A stretch of DNA of 64,000 bases from Myoxocephalus aenaeus (lineage: Eukaryota > Chordata > Actinopteri > Perciformes > Cottidae), in assembly GCA_038501785.1 (NCBI GenBank), contig JBAMJR010000097.1:3535001-3599000 (forward strand), written 5' to 3'. A program made the position numbers and the translations under genes. The notes under the pieces were generated by a model. The model had not been told where the DNA came from. It worked only from the letters and a program-made list of their open reading frames with translations, and did not search any database. Below, one piece after another: positions 11,145 through 24,100 of this stretch. Numbering within the stretch: the stretch's first letter is position 1; each line of letters begins with the position of its first letter.

Positions 11145-12231
11145 TTGACCATTGACAATTCACTTTATTAATTTCCTGTATAGCTTATTGTTCCACTTTT
11201 CCATCATACAAAACAACATATTGATAACATAATATCCTCTATGGGAAATACTTAAACATTCAATAAAGAGAAACACATCCCTTCCTGAATGCAGAGGCTT
11301 AAAGAGAATGCAGTGACATCCATGTAGCTTTGAAAAAGTGACTTTGTAAACAACAGTTTTTTTGAGAATGTCTCATAAGTGAAAGAAATTTGCTGCACAT
11401 GTGGTTTTGTTGTACTGGTGAGACGTGTGTGTTTGGGTCGGAGTAGCTGCAGTGCTTATACAGTAAATCAGAACCTGGGTGCATAAACTTTGTGAAGCGT
11501 TCATGGTTCATGGCAATATCTCTTCTTCATCCTTAAGACTGATGGATGTCCCTTGATGAAAGACTTCCTCCTTCACAAACATGCCAGCCCATTTCCTCCA
11601 CTTTGATCAGCATTCTTTGTTTAATGTGTTCATATGATTCGAGTACAGTAGATAGTGAAATACATTAAACGTCATTACATTGATTGTCACACCTGAAATA
11701 TGAAGATATAAAAAAATATTTTGTTACTGCTTTACGTGGCATAGGTTAAATATATTCTTACTTATTACAAAGGAGAACAAGAAGTCATCAAGTGACTTTA
11801 TAACATCCAGGAGCATTTCATATACAGTTATATTAGTTTAAATTGACATTTAAGGAATGTAGCTATTTTCTGCAAACACATCATACATGTATATGCGCAA
11901 TAGTGGATGTAATACAAGCACACAGCTCAGAATTATGAACAAAATCGGATCAAGTACGGAATAATTTGTGAAGCAGAAATGTGATACATTTGCACTGATG
12001 CCACAACCTTGAATTCAACCTGTAGCTAATATTACATCTTTGACATCATATTCTCAGCCCTGCGCCAACAATCATTCAAATACAGACCATGTTAGCGTAG
12101 CCATTAAATATCATTAAATATGAAAATCATACAACAGTAGGATTTATTGCAGGTATTGTGATACTCACTGTTAATTGTCAGTGATGGATAAGTGTTTGCT
12201 GGCCTTGAGTCACAGTATCGGGACACGCTGT
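11145..12231 (-). other. Probable 3' UTR of the upstream CYP1C gene
   Basis: Frame-poor AT-rich sequence follows the stop at 12232. AATAAA on the minus strand is seen at about 12143-12148 (only 85 bases after the stop) and at about 11164-11169. The distal signal would give a 3' UTR of about 1.1 kb. Which one is used cannot be told from the sequence. Confidence 0.35.
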
Positions 12232-13809
12232 TCATGCTGGGGAAACTAAGCCAAGCAGCTTGCCTCTGAGCTTGGCGTTGACGCAGCATCGGAGAGGCTT
12301 CAGTGTGAGCCCGTACGAGCAGTCAAGAGTGAGGGGCTCAGAGGGGTCGCTCTCAAAGCTGCACTGGTGCAGCAGGACGGCTGTGAATAAAAACGCCTCA
12401 ACCATGGCGATCTGGTTGCCGATGCAGCGTCTTTTACCCGTTGAGAAAATCATCACACCGCTGGTTATGTCCTTATTGAGGCCCCCGTTTTCATCAAGGA
12501 AGCGTGCGGGGTCAAAAATGTGAGGGTCCTTCCACTTCAGGGGGTCGTGGTTGACGGACCACTGATTGATGAAGACAACCGTGTCTTTGAGGATGTGGAG
12601 ACCTTCGATGGTGACGTCTGAGGTGGTGGAGTGGGGGATGGTGACCGGGACGAAGCTGGTGAAGCGCATGGTCTCGTAGATGAAGGCGTCCAGGTGTGCC
12701 AGGCTGCTTCTGTCCTCAATTGATGGCAGTCTGTCTTGGCCTACTACTTTGTCTATGAGCTCATGCAGTTTGGCTTGCATGTCTGGGTATTTGGCCAGCA
12801 GCAGCAGGATCCACTGCATGACAGTTGATATTGTGTCTTGACCCGCTCCAATGAGATCTGTGACCGTTGATTCGACAAACTCTTTGGACAGTCCGCTGTC
12901 CTGTCGGTGCTCGATCCCGTTGATGATGGCGTCACTCATGTCCCGGGTCACATCAGGGTTGAAGGACTCTCTATGCTGCCCCACTTTGTCTTTCACAAAG
13001 GTGAAAAACTCCTCGTTGAGGTTTTTGAAGTTTTCATAGACACTGCGAACTGGGTTCGGGAAGGACTGAAGCCAGGGCATGACATCCACCAAGCTACCTG
13101 CCCCAACGGTCTCCCCAAACTTGTCCAACTTCTTCAATATGGTCCTGAACTCCTGGTCTTCATGTCCGTATCGCCTCCCAAAGCAGAGAGCGCACATGAT
13201 ATTAGCAGCAGCTACTGTAAATTCATTAGCAGGGTCAAAATACCGTCCATCAGTGCTGTGGCGCAAAAACAGCTGCACCAGTTCCATGGCCTCGGCCGTG
13301 ATGTGTTGCTCAAACGCTTTTTTGGTCTGACTGTTTGCCGAGGAAAAGGCTCTGAGGCTGGACTGCGCAATTTTCCTGTGTGCTTTCCACTGTTTGCTGT
13401 AATTAGTAAATGTCATACTCCTGCCTCCAGAGACCATCTGGAAAGAGACAAAGTTTGGTCTGCCTGCAAACTCAGTGCTGTGCTGTATGAGCGCCTCCCG
13501 TATCGCCCTGTCTCCATTCAGAACCACGATGTCGCTGCAGCCCAGCCGTATCTGGTACACGTTGCCGTATTTCTTGGCCAGCTTGGCGAAGGTGATGTGA
13601 GGCATCTGGCCCAGCTGCATGGCGTTGCCCACCACTGGCCAGGCGAAGGGTCCCGGCAGTCTTTTCTTCAGCCTGAGGTTTCTGACCCACAGACAGGCTT
13701 CCAGGCAGAAGAGGAAAACCAAGGAGGCGACCAGAGCAGGCTGGACCTGTCCACTCCATTCCCTGATGATGCTGCTGCCCTTCACACCAAACTCTGTGTC
13801 CAGTGCCAT
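12232..13809 (-). CDS. cyp1c2: Cytochrome P450 family 1 subfamily C, upstream tandem copy
   Basis: This is a complete intronless P450 of 525 aa with the same expected role as its neighbour: ER-bound monooxygenase, probably controlled by the aryl hydrocarbon receptor. Residue landmarks are an N-terminal anchor (22-42), LPGP (51-54), WKAHR (141-145), I-helix GAGQDT (321-326), ETMR (379-382), FDPARF (432-437) and the heme loop from F455 to G464 with Cys462. The start ATG (13807-13809) gives MALDTEF, aligned with the paralogue. Residues 4-142 are identical to the other copy, and about 361-437 almost so, while 150-360 and the C-terminus differ. It ends in an extra GLVSPA tail. CYP1C is secure, but the paralogue number is tentative. 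Confidence 0.93.
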   Translation of the reverse strand: MALDTEFGVKGSSIIREWSGQVQPALVASLVFLFCLEACLWVRNLRLKKRLPGPFAWPVVGNAMQLGQMPHITFAKLAKKYGNVYQIRLGCSDIVVLNGDRAIREALIQHSTEFAGRPNFVSFQMVSGGRSMTFTNYSKQWKAHRKIAQSSLRAFSSANSQTKKAFEQHITAEAMELVQLFLRHSTDGRYFDPANEFTVAAANIMCALCFGRRYGHEDQEFRTILKKLDKFGETVGAGSLVDVMPWLQSFPNPVRSVYENFKNLNEEFFTFVKDKVGQHRESFNPDVTRDMSDAIINGIEHRQDSGLSKEFVESTVTDLIGAGQDTISTVMQWILLLLAKYPDMQAKLHELIDKVVGQDRLPSIEDRSSLAHLDAFIYETMRFTSFVPVTIPHSTTSDVTIEGLHILKDTVVFINQWSVNHDPLKWKDPHIFDPARFLDENGGLNKDITSGVMIFSTGKRRCIGNQIAMVEAFLFTAVLLHQCSFESDPSEPLTLDCSYGLTLKPLRCCVNAKLRGKLLGLVSPA

Positions 13810-14088
13810 TGCGTCAAATCTTCTTCACACTTGTTCCTCAGGAAAAAAACTAAACTTTTCAACAAAGTCTGTTCAGTTGTATATTTGTAAGAAATTAATC
13901 AAAATATCCATATCAGATGAGGAAAAAAAGTTAAGATATTTCAATCAAAAGCCAGTGAGGTCATAGTAATGATAACCAAACATGAAGTAGGAAAGAAGTA
14001 AGTAAAGGTGGATTTTTTGTTTGTCTTTAGTCAGTCTATTCATGAAGATTTAAGGCTTAAGTGCCTGATTTTTGCTTCACTCCAGCGT

Positions 14089-14112
14089 CTTATATGTTTT
14101 GCTATTGGTGGG
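14089..14112 (-). promoter_or_regulatory. Core promoter of the upstream CYP1C gene (TATA and CCAAT)
   Basis: On the minus strand CCCACCAAT (14104-14112, containing CCAAT) is followed by ACATATAAGA (TATA at 14089-14096). A start near 14060 would give a 5' leader of about 250 bases before the ATG at 13809. The arrangement matches the promoter of the downstream paralogue, which supports both calls. Confidence 0.6.
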
Positions 14113-14184
14113 CAGGGCTCAGGATAACTTTCATACTCCTCCCATTGTGGTAGCCCTGCAGACCCCACTGTCTCATCTCCGTGT

Positions 14185-14590
14185 TGTCGCGCGCTGTCGG
14201 AGGCGCGCGCTTGAGAGCGCTGAGGGACACCGTGAGCGTGCAGCGTCAACGACCGCTGTCCGCTGCAGAGAAACAAGAGTCAGCAACTGGTGACCGATTC
14301 AGTAGGAAACGTGTCGAGCCAATTTGCTTTACTAATTGGAGGACTGGCAGAGTTTTCGTTTCAAAGTGTATCTTTCTAACATGATTTATGCTCTCGCTGC
14401 GGAGGACTCCGCGGGCGCACTTTGGCTTGAAAAACATTGTATACGGTTTGTCCAACTCTTGACTGAGTTTATGCTGACATTACAATTGTGCAAGATCTGT
14501 TTAAGCGTGATTATATTGTCAGTTACGTGACACTACGTACTTATTCAGTTAATTATCCTGTATTGTGATCTGCTTTAAACGCACGCTAAA
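14185..14590 (-). promoter_or_regulatory. CpG-rich upstream region with dioxin-response cores
   Basis: A CpG cluster at about 14188-14215 lies just upstream of the core promoter. GCGTG is seen on the plus strand at 14236-14240. On the minus strand TAGCGTG (CACGC on plus, 14582-14586) fits the TNGCGTG core bound by AHR/ARNT. AHR induction is established for the CYP1 family; that these particular sites function is inference. Confidence 0.45.
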
Positions 14591-16319
14591 GCTTTCTTTG
14601 GGAGTTCAACCAGATGTAATTTATATGCAGTAACGTGTCTTGCTTAAATATTTGTTTAGTCTGTAGCGATCAATTCACCGATTTCAAAAGCCAATGTTTG
14701 CGCTTTTTTTTTTTATTATTTACCTCTGATTATTTGCCCTAAAGTCCTGCAGGTTCAGTCAGTTTGTCAGAAGAAAAAAAGTTTGAGTGAAAGTTGCGCA
14801 CCAAACAGCCCAACTCCAAAGACCGGACATAAACGTTTTGTTTAAAGCTTTATAGCTAAATAAAAAAGACCAACGTTTTAAATTAACTGGGAAGATAACA
14901 CATTTAAAAGAAAAAGCTTATTCACAAGAAGAAAAAAAATCAAGCCTCAGATTTAAAAGAGGAAATAAATTACATAAACATCAAGATCAGTATCTCAGTG
15001 ACCCCTACGGAAATATTTCAGTGTTATATTTGACTCTTCTGTCTTTCAATCATAAATATGTTTTACTTCAGCGTCTGCAGTGGCAGAATCATTTCACTGA
15101 AATCTTAAACTAGTGCAAAACTCAGTGGACAAACCATAAAATATTGATACTTGAAATTTCTACAAAGTCTTGTTGTTTTTTTCCAGCGCATGAACTGCAG
15201 TTTTGTAGACACTCTGGTTACGTCATACCACAACAAACTTCAGGTGCCCCCTTCAAGGTGCTTCTCCTTTGAGCTCCAGAGCCTTAATTCCCCTGTATGT
15301 TTTATAAAGAATATAGTTCTTAAATGGAAAGACAGTCCACAGATGTGAAGTTTATGTTTGCAGGGAGGTAATGACCGTATTGAAGGTACTACAATAATTC
15401 CAAAGCAAAGTGCTTAGTCAGAGGGACAGAAACTTCACTGCCACACCAGCACAGTCAGTCATTATCAGCAGCTGAGGAGGAGGAGGAGGAGGAGGAGGAG
15501 GAGGAGGAGGAGGAGGAGGAGGAGGAGGAGGAGGTTCAAAATTATATCTAATTGACTTTTTATAAATGTGTTTTACAACAATTATTGACACTGAGCTATG
15601 GGCCCATTATGAACCCATTATGAAAACAAATGATGAAGACAAAGGAGGCAGAAGAATGTATCATTATACACGCAGAACAGATATCTCATGGTCATATTGA
15701 GCATTAACCCCATCCTGTCCGTCCATTAGGTTTAATTTGGGACAGTGGACTTTTTTCAACCCTTAGATTAAGTGACTGGATCTGCAAAGCAACCATGTCA
15801 GTGCTTCAATAGAAGTAACAATACGTATGTGTATTAAGTTACACTTTCACAATCCAGCCACACTCACAAACGTTTGTATAGCTGATTTAAAAATAATAAC
15901 AGATAAATAACAGATCTTATAGGCACAGCATGCTCAAATTTTGAAAACAAAGAGAAATGCCACAATAACAGTAACTTAAGTGTAACTACATTATGTGTTA
16001 TGTGTCATTATTTCCCAATAATGGTCCTTAAACAGCCTTTTACAGATGTCGAGAGTTTTGCTGGTTCAGAGTTCTGCCTGAGAGCTGTTTGTCTTGAGAA
16101 ATGCGGTGTGGCTGAGCACCAAAGCCTCCAGAATGATTCCTTGGTTAACCAGAGACATAGCAATGTCTTCGAATACACTGCCTGCACTGGCGATGACTGT
16201 TTCTTCTCTCCTTTATTCCTATAGGGGGAATCCTCCCCCCCTCCACCAACACCACCACTACCGCCTCCTCGCCTGAGTCTGCTCCTCGTACACATGTGGC
16301 CACTTGCATCCCCATCACG
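14591..16319. other. Gene-free stretch upstream of the CYP1C pair
   Basis: AT-rich noncoding DNA, interrupted only by the GGA repeat at 15474-15534. No supported exon is recognised. Confidence 0.45.
15474..15534. repeat. (GGA)n trinucleotide repeat
   Basis: About 20 uninterrupted GGA units, purine-only on the plus strand. Confidence 0.95.
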
Positions 16320-16900
16320 CTAATTAGAGCCAGGTTTGTGGCTGAGGGAGGGGGCGGCTGGGTGGCGGGAGAGGGGGAGTAGGGGTTTGTGTGTATGTGC
16401 GTGGGAGGGTTGGCGGCCCAAGTTTGAAACAGGGGGTGGGGGAGAGAGGGGGGGGTGTTGTGTGTGCGTTTTGCGTGTGGCTGCTGTGTTTGCCTGTGAT
16501 TACCCCTTGTAACCTGGCTGTGAAAGGTTTGCCCTGACCCTGCGCTGACTCTGGCTGAGGGGGGAGTTTTCGGAGGGGCTGGGGGGGGCGGAGGCGGGGA
16601 TGGGGTCTATAGGCCGCTGCATGTCATGTGCTGGCGGGTGGGCGCTCGCTGTTTGGAGACAGGGCCAATGGTAGACCAGGCTGCCCTGGCTCTGGAGCTA
16701 ATCATTGTTTACTAGTCTCATTTCCACTTCTCAGTGAGCTACTGTCACGCACAGCACCAACAGGGAGGAAGGAAGAGGGAGGGAGAGGGGGGAGGAAAGC
16801 CAGGGGTCCAAAAAGGCAGTTGGGGAGAAGTTGGGACTTGGGAAAGGGAAGAGCAAAGAGAACGCAGGAATTTGAGAAAAGATTATTTTTTTCTTGAGTG
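16320..16900. other. G-rich block with quadruplex-forming runs
   Basis: The plus strand has many runs of three or more G (for example around 16345-16385, 16431-16460 and 16558-16605), mixed with TGTGTGCGTG stretches. A homeodomain-type TAATTA lies just before it (16320-16325). It has no convincing reading frame. It may be a regulatory element; TTGCGTG near 16477 also fits a dioxin-response core. Confidence 0.4.
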
Positions 16901-18830
16901 AACGAAGGTGAGCCAAGACTTAAAAAAAACGCAGCCAAAAACAACCCAACAAACAGACCAACAAAAACATCCTCTGGGCCAGAGCCATCCCAGGCAGCCA
17001 GGAGGTAACCACCGGACATTGCTCGTTAGAGATGGTGATGTTTGAATGAGGATGCGTTCGCTTGCCAGACTACAATACGAAGAAAGAGAGATACTTAGAA
17101 AAATAGTCACTGTCTGACACGATTGTTGTTTTTGTGTAAAAAGCCTGAGAAAAGACATGCAAAGGCACAATTCACTTCAGTGGGGTGATACCAAATGGAC
17201 TGGCGATTAAAGGGGCATAAATAAGCAGTATTTTCACATGTATAAAAACAATTAAACACTACGATGTTGAGTTCTGCTCTTAACCTTCGAGGCCATCGTT
17301 TCACCCGGTGTGGATTATGTTAAAAGTGAAAAGGAGACAAATCAGGTGACCACAAACATGCCTCCCAATGCTAACGTTGTCCATTATGTTACGGATGTGT
17401 GAATAGGAAACTGTTTGCTAACACGTTCACCATCGCAACTCTATTGTTAAAATATGCCAAAGTTGTCAAAGCACTGGTGTGAAATATTTAGATATTTAAC
17501 AAATGTTTTCCCAATAATCCAAAAGTAGAACATTGCGGATTTGATCCTGCATCAAAATGGTTGAAAGCATTGTACTAAGGTTTCAAATCATACTTAAATT
17601 AAATCCTTGCTTAGAGTGAATCATGCTCCAAATCCATGTTTAATGTTATTCAAAAAATAAAAGTAAAAAAATAAATAAAAAAATGACAAAGCATTTGTAC
17701 ACTAGTACTATTCTGCATGCATTTTGTTACATATACATTTCACCACACACTACGAACCCCAGGCACACAAAACAAGATTGAATTATTGAGAGTTCCTTGT
17801 TTGTGTACTTGTCAAAACCTCGATGTCATCACTCGGAATGAAAAGAGGCCCAGACAACCTGAAGTCAGATGGGGAGAGTTACAAGTATCACAGCAGGTCC
17901 AATGTCCTGTGTTCATTTAGATTTCGGGTGAAAGAAAGAAGATACCATTCCAAGAAATCTGGTTCTCTCTGATAGCTGTGCTGTGTTAGACCTGCTGTGC
18001 CCAGAGACCTGCCACTGTAGGCAATATCAAACCGCCCACATAAAAGAGGAAAGCACTACTTTTGGAGAATGTTTTCCTGGAATGATTTAAGGTCCTCGGT
18101 TATACCAAGAAGACACGGAAGAGTCTACCCTTCCCAAAAGTATGATTTTTTTAACCTTAGCGCAATATTTTCTTACACACGCTGCACTTTCATGTGGTGT
18201 CGTTGAATAAAGCAGCGACACAGTCAAGGTTAAGGGTTTTATATAATCCAGCGACCACCCACGCTACACATTTTTCACACTTCTATCATCCAGAATTCGA
18301 GACATTTAGCAATTTTAGTATGAAATGTTCTTTCAAAGTGGCACGCAGTCCTTTCTTTCAAGATCCAGAGGAAGGAAAGTTGAGCTTGCATGCACTGACA
18401 GTTTAAAATTACAGTTTAAATTACTCAATAAATATAAAAACGAAACCACAGGGATGATACATCAGTAATAACGTGACAATACAGTCACATTATAAAAACA
18501 AGTTCATGGAGATCAATTTGCAGGCAACTGCAGACAAACTTTTTGATTATTAATTAATTAATGTTTTTCTCTTTTACCACACTCCTCCTGTACCGGACAC
18601 TTTCCCTCTTCACTGTGTGCAGGCTGCTGCGTGATAGATCTTCCCTGAATGTGGCACCCAGGACATGAGACATGTATTATATACAGTATGGATATTTGTT
18701 TCTAATCCCGTAGGTTTGTGCGTGCTAGGGGGAGCAGAGTGGGGATGAGGTTGCGTGCCATGCCGGGGTGGCGTGCGCGGAGCTCGGTCGCTGAACTCCG
18801 GCTTCCCAAGGGAGCGGGGGCGGCAGGGGG

Positions 18831-18832
<2 letters not shown>
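16901..18832. other. Gene-free stretch
   Basis: No supported gene, and nothing notable apart from ordinary AT-rich sequence. Short frames lack domains and splice context. Confidence 0.4.

Positions 18833-18877
<45 letters not shown>
18833..18877. repeat. (GT)n microsatellite
   Basis: About 21 GT units ending in GGGG. Confidence 0.95.
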
Positions 18878-18878
<1 letters not shown>

Positions 18879-21129
18879 GCTGCACTAAGAGATTAAAATG
18901 AGACGAGGGAGAAAGCACAAGTAGAAATGGCTTCCAGATGACCCCCACTCAGCTCATCGAAGACAGGCTAAAAAATCGGTACACAGTTCGTTACGCTTTT
19001 CCCACCTCCTGTCCCAAGAACTATTATCTTATTTGTTTAATGCCCTAAAATAAGTTGTCACAGTAGAAATATGATGAATAGTAGCATACACATTTTAAAA
19101 AGCCCCCCAAAAATATGGGAGTTGGTCAAACCGCTAAATATTGTTAATATTGTTATTGCCAAATAGCATTAAATCACAGCAGTAATCCATCATCAGAGAC
19201 AACGTTAGACTGACATTTGAGAAAAGCTAAATCTGGATATTATTCTGAAACTTTCTTCTGACATTCCACTCTATATTTACTTTGAACTTTCATTCTCCTC
19301 TGCGTTTTTCAGCTCAGTCATCCATAACTTTGTAAAATGATGTGGGCTGTGTCTCATGACATTCTGTATTTCATGCTGTTTTTATCCAAATTTCTACATA
19401 TTCTGGTTTTAGAAAGAAAAAAAAAGTTTTAGATCAAGAGAGATTTTATGATTGAAAGGGCAGCCTTGGTGTTGGAGTCTCACCATGCAGCTAGAAAATT
19501 ATTACAGTGTTTCTAGAAGCATAAAGAGAGTATAGAAACCTCATATATTATTATTATTGGATACTTTCATACTTATTGACTTTACATTTAGGATTTAAAC
19601 CTTTTGTGATAGGCCACATTTCAACCTACATGCTGTTTGAATTGATGTATAGGTCCAGAGGTCTCCTTTTTGGAAAGGTCAGATTATTACATCTGTCCCC
19701 CATCAACCACGAAGTACAACTTTTGATATACTACTGTTATGCCATGTATACTTTACAGTGGAGAGATTTCGGGAAGATGGAAAGCATTCCATTAAGAATT
19801 GGACATCAACTTTGATCAACAGGATCTCTAGGATAAAACAAAAAAACAGTAGATACCTGAACCAGTAAATCATTGTGTACTTGAGCCATATTCTTCAACA
19901 TTTTTGGCCTGAGTCTTCATATAACACAAGCCAGAACTGCATTTCATAAACTTACCATTTTGCAGTACATTTTTCATAGCTTGACAACAACATTATTTCA
20001 ACAAAAACAACAAATAATGTTGAATGAGACAGGAAAGTTCTCCCTAAATGTACAGACGTTTTAATGGACAGTACATTTACCAAATATTTGAACGACACAC
20101 ACAGACGAGTTAAAGGTAGCAGGATAGCAGCAGAAAGGTCGAGACCCTGGGCTTTACTGCTCAACACTTTTTTCACTTCTTTCTTCATTAATCTTCCAGC
20201 ATTGCTTGAATCGTGCAATGTTGGAGCAGGTCACTTAAATATTGTCCATACTAGATTTTTTACTCTGTATTGTTTGCCTCTTTGCACGGACGATAGGGTC
20301 TGCATAACTTGTTTGTTGTGTGTCTGTGGGAAACTTCCATTACAAGTGAGCAAACTGAGATGCTGTGCAAATGCATGCAAGTCTTTCTCACACTGTTCAG
20401 GTTATTCAGGGTCGAGTTTGTGTCATGGCTGTGAAGTCATGCACTTGAGTGAGAGCGAGCACCACTTTCTCCTTTCAGCTAGAAAAGATGAGATGTTGGC
20501 ACGCCAAATGTTGGTGTGTTTACTCTCTTAGTACAATGCAGGACTTTGAATGTGCTTTTCCTTCTCCATTTAACTTGGAAATGGTTCACCATGAAAGCAT
20601 TGTGTCTCTTGATACCCCAGAAATCACATCATCTGTAGAGCATCTGTTCAGATTGCTTTGCTAAAAAAATTAAGTAGTTTTTTCTCTGGTTATGGAACAG
20701 GATGTTCCTGTTTCTTCTCCATACTTTTGACTGACTTGCATATTTATGAGCTGTTCTGTGTCTGCCTCTCCTTGAGACAGTCAGTCCCAGGCTAGGATCC
20801 CTGCAGGTGGAGAGTCTGAGCTGGTCTGACCGAGGAGCAGCCACAGGCACACTGAACATTACGTGCCGTATGGATACTACCAGCGGGTTGCTCTTCTCAT
20901 TGTGTAATTGGGCGGATAATGTTCCGTGATTTCCTCTCTTTTGCACCTCCGTACGTTCCATTTGAGCAGCTCGGTGCATTTTAGTATCCTGAAAATGAAG
21001 CGGGGTCAGCGAGCGGTCGGGTTACCCCCCCCCCCCTTCCACTGCTCCAGTTCTGCAGATGAGTCAAAGGTATTGCCACGGCACCTCAGAGGGCAGAGTT
21101 CATTCACTGTCCTGGGCCCTGACGTAGTC

Positions 21130-21176
<47 letters not shown>

Positions 21177-24100
21177 CTATACCTTTGCAATATCTGGACA
21201 GAAATATCAGCTTTCTTACAATTTTCTCCAGCTGCACACAACAGCCCTGCGTATCTGGGATTGTAAATTGTGAAGCAATTACTGTGCCTTTCCCAAGAAC
21301 AGGGGATTTACTTGAATTACTTTAAATCATGACTACTGCCAACTGCTCTACAGTTTTTCCAACTTTTGCCATTTTTCTGCATTGTGATAGGAGTTTTAGA
21401 AATACTCTGAACAAGCAGCCAAGGCCATCTTCTTTACACTGTTGCAGCTCTTTTTGCTTGATTGACATTTCAGTGGTCTTGCATGATTTCAAGGGTCTTT
21501 CAGTGACTCACCTGCTTTTATTCATCTACGCTCCCTCATTAATGATTGGTATAGATGTCCAATGACAACGGTTGTCAACTCAGTTCAACTTTATTAGTTC
21601 AGTTGCAGTTCTCACTGACTGAGGAGATCTTATATGAGCTGCTGCTCGAGGAGCAGAGCTTTCTCAAACAAGCTGCTGAAGTGTTTATACTTCTGTCCAC
21701 GAATACAGAGAGAGTGATTACGGCTCTCAGAACAAGCTGTCGTAAACAGTAACAGTGTGATCCTTGGAGATGACACAACTTCCAGCAGCCTCTTGCCCTC
21801 CGGTGCTCTCCAAAAGTGAGAGCTGTCATGCTTGGCTTTAGGTGACCGATGGCCAGGGTTCAGAACTTCTGCAAAAAGGCAAAGGGCAGCAAAGTGTGGC
21901 TCTGAAAGGATTTATTTGATGAAATTGTCTGCCCATGAGACCATATGTTGCCTTGTAGTTTTGCACTGATGGTGTTAAGAATCCAAAACAACATCCTCTG
22001 ATTCACAAGAAACTAATCAATCCCAGCTATTTCTAATATTCCGCCTTCCTTTAGTCGTCTTGTTTGCTTGCAAGTTTGTTCACTTGAGCAAAACATACTA
22101 TACTCTCATGTCTGAATTAGAAAAGCTATCGAGAAGTAAGTTTGAGTTGACATCATTGCTACAACCTTGATCACTTAGATGACTCTACACAGACATTTTT
22201 CATGTCATTAAGGCTGTTCTTTGTCGAGAAATGAGGATTGACATCTGACTATTAACTCCGGGATACAAAAGACAACGCCAAGAACTGTATTTACTTACTA
22301 AATGCAATTTCTGTATCATGTATCCTATAGCATCATTTCATACAAATCACCACTCAGTCTCCAGGCTTTATTTCACTTTGGCATGTTCTGGAGTACCAGC
22401 TGCACTGAAGTCCCTCTCGCCCGCTCTGACAGACTGCAGCGCACCCTGTGGCCCGGCCCATGTGGAAATAACCTGGAAGCATTGACCTGTTCAGCTGTTT
22501 GGCTGAAACAAGATGTACAGGCAATGCATACTCATGCGTACATACAGTGCAAGGAGACATAAGGATGTGTTCAAGCAGTCATCCACACAGACAAAGACGC
22601 ATGCTGTTTATGTAACAAGTTCTGCCAGCATAATAAAAGCTAGTATATCATTGTACCTTCCCTTTCATGTACCGGTATTGTCAGCCTGAGAGTCTCAGGA
22701 ATTTCCTGCTGGAGAAAAAAAAAAATACATTTACAGTGATAGTATCTCACCAATGTACTTTGTTTAGGTATGAGACAAGTTCAAATGCTACACTCAAGGG
22801 ATTTTGTCTATATAAGGCGTGTTCTTTTCGGTGCTACAGTCATTTATGGGGGAATGTAAACACAGAGCTGTTAGCAGACTAATAGCCATTGTTCCAGAGA
22901 GTTTCTAAACTGATATGGCAGAGAGTATCTACTGTCGATCATATAGTGCGATATGGTAGTCCTAACACACTTCTAGAAGAATATACGGTCATATTTGACT
23001 TGTCCCACCTCTTTATGGAGTGGAGTGGACAGGAGGTGGTAGTAAATTATTAGTGGAGCGTTTGAAGAAGTCCTTTATCAGATTGCTGTTAAACAGACAC
23101 CGAACACATTCATCAGCATGGAATGTTTTTGTTATTTTGATGGTGTTTTAGACATAGCCTGCAGGCATAAATGGAGCGAGTGGCGTTCTATCATTGTTTG
23201 GGAATAATTTCACAGACATGTGCAAGAAGACCCATGTTGGCCTTGCACTTCATATGGGATGATATGCCTTTTCCTCCCCATTCGATATGCTTTGGTAATT
23301 CATTATTATAGGGACCTCAGGGAGGAGCTGCATTTGAGGCAGATGTGAAGACAGAAGCCCATATTTTGTGAAAAATACAGAAATGGCCAAATAAAGAGGT
23401 CATGTTATTCTCATGTAATAAAGTAACAAACACAACGTACATTTTGTTCAGTAAAGATGTAAACCAACACTACTGTAACTAATGCATGACATTATCTGCA
23501 GGGCTTCCCCTGGAGGCAGACCCAGACACAAGCACCTTAAAGGTTGACCTTCTTACCCTGTCGCCCTACATGCTTTGCTGCCCCCTCTTCCTTATTGCAC
23601 CCTCAACTGAAGTCGATACTTTTAAATCCGACAGTTTCTGCTAAGAAAAGCGGGGGTGCCTCACAACCCAAATAGCTTAAGAGAGAACAGTCTCGGAGGA
23701 GTTCCTCACGCACAATGTATGCCATATGCTCTCTCAGAGGCCAAGAGGCACCCTATATCTCACATCTGGCACAGACCACCTATATGCTAGCTCGCATATC
23801 CCTCCCCAGACCAACATACTGGCTGCCTCTCAGTGGAAGGATCCCGGCCTCATCAATGATCTCTTCCTTCTCTGATGTTTGTCTTTGATTCCGAACTATA
23901 AGACATCCATAGTTCATGGCTTTATCTCTCTATGATCAGGGAAAATGAACACAATTACATTTTCATTTTATTTCTTCGGAATGGCATTGCAGCTATTATT
24001 TATGAAACTGCTCAGTGGTTTCCACATCACCCTATAAGAGGTATTGTCTTTGATTCTCAGCATTGCTACTTTCTGCATGGAGGTTGTCCTTTGGTCTCCT

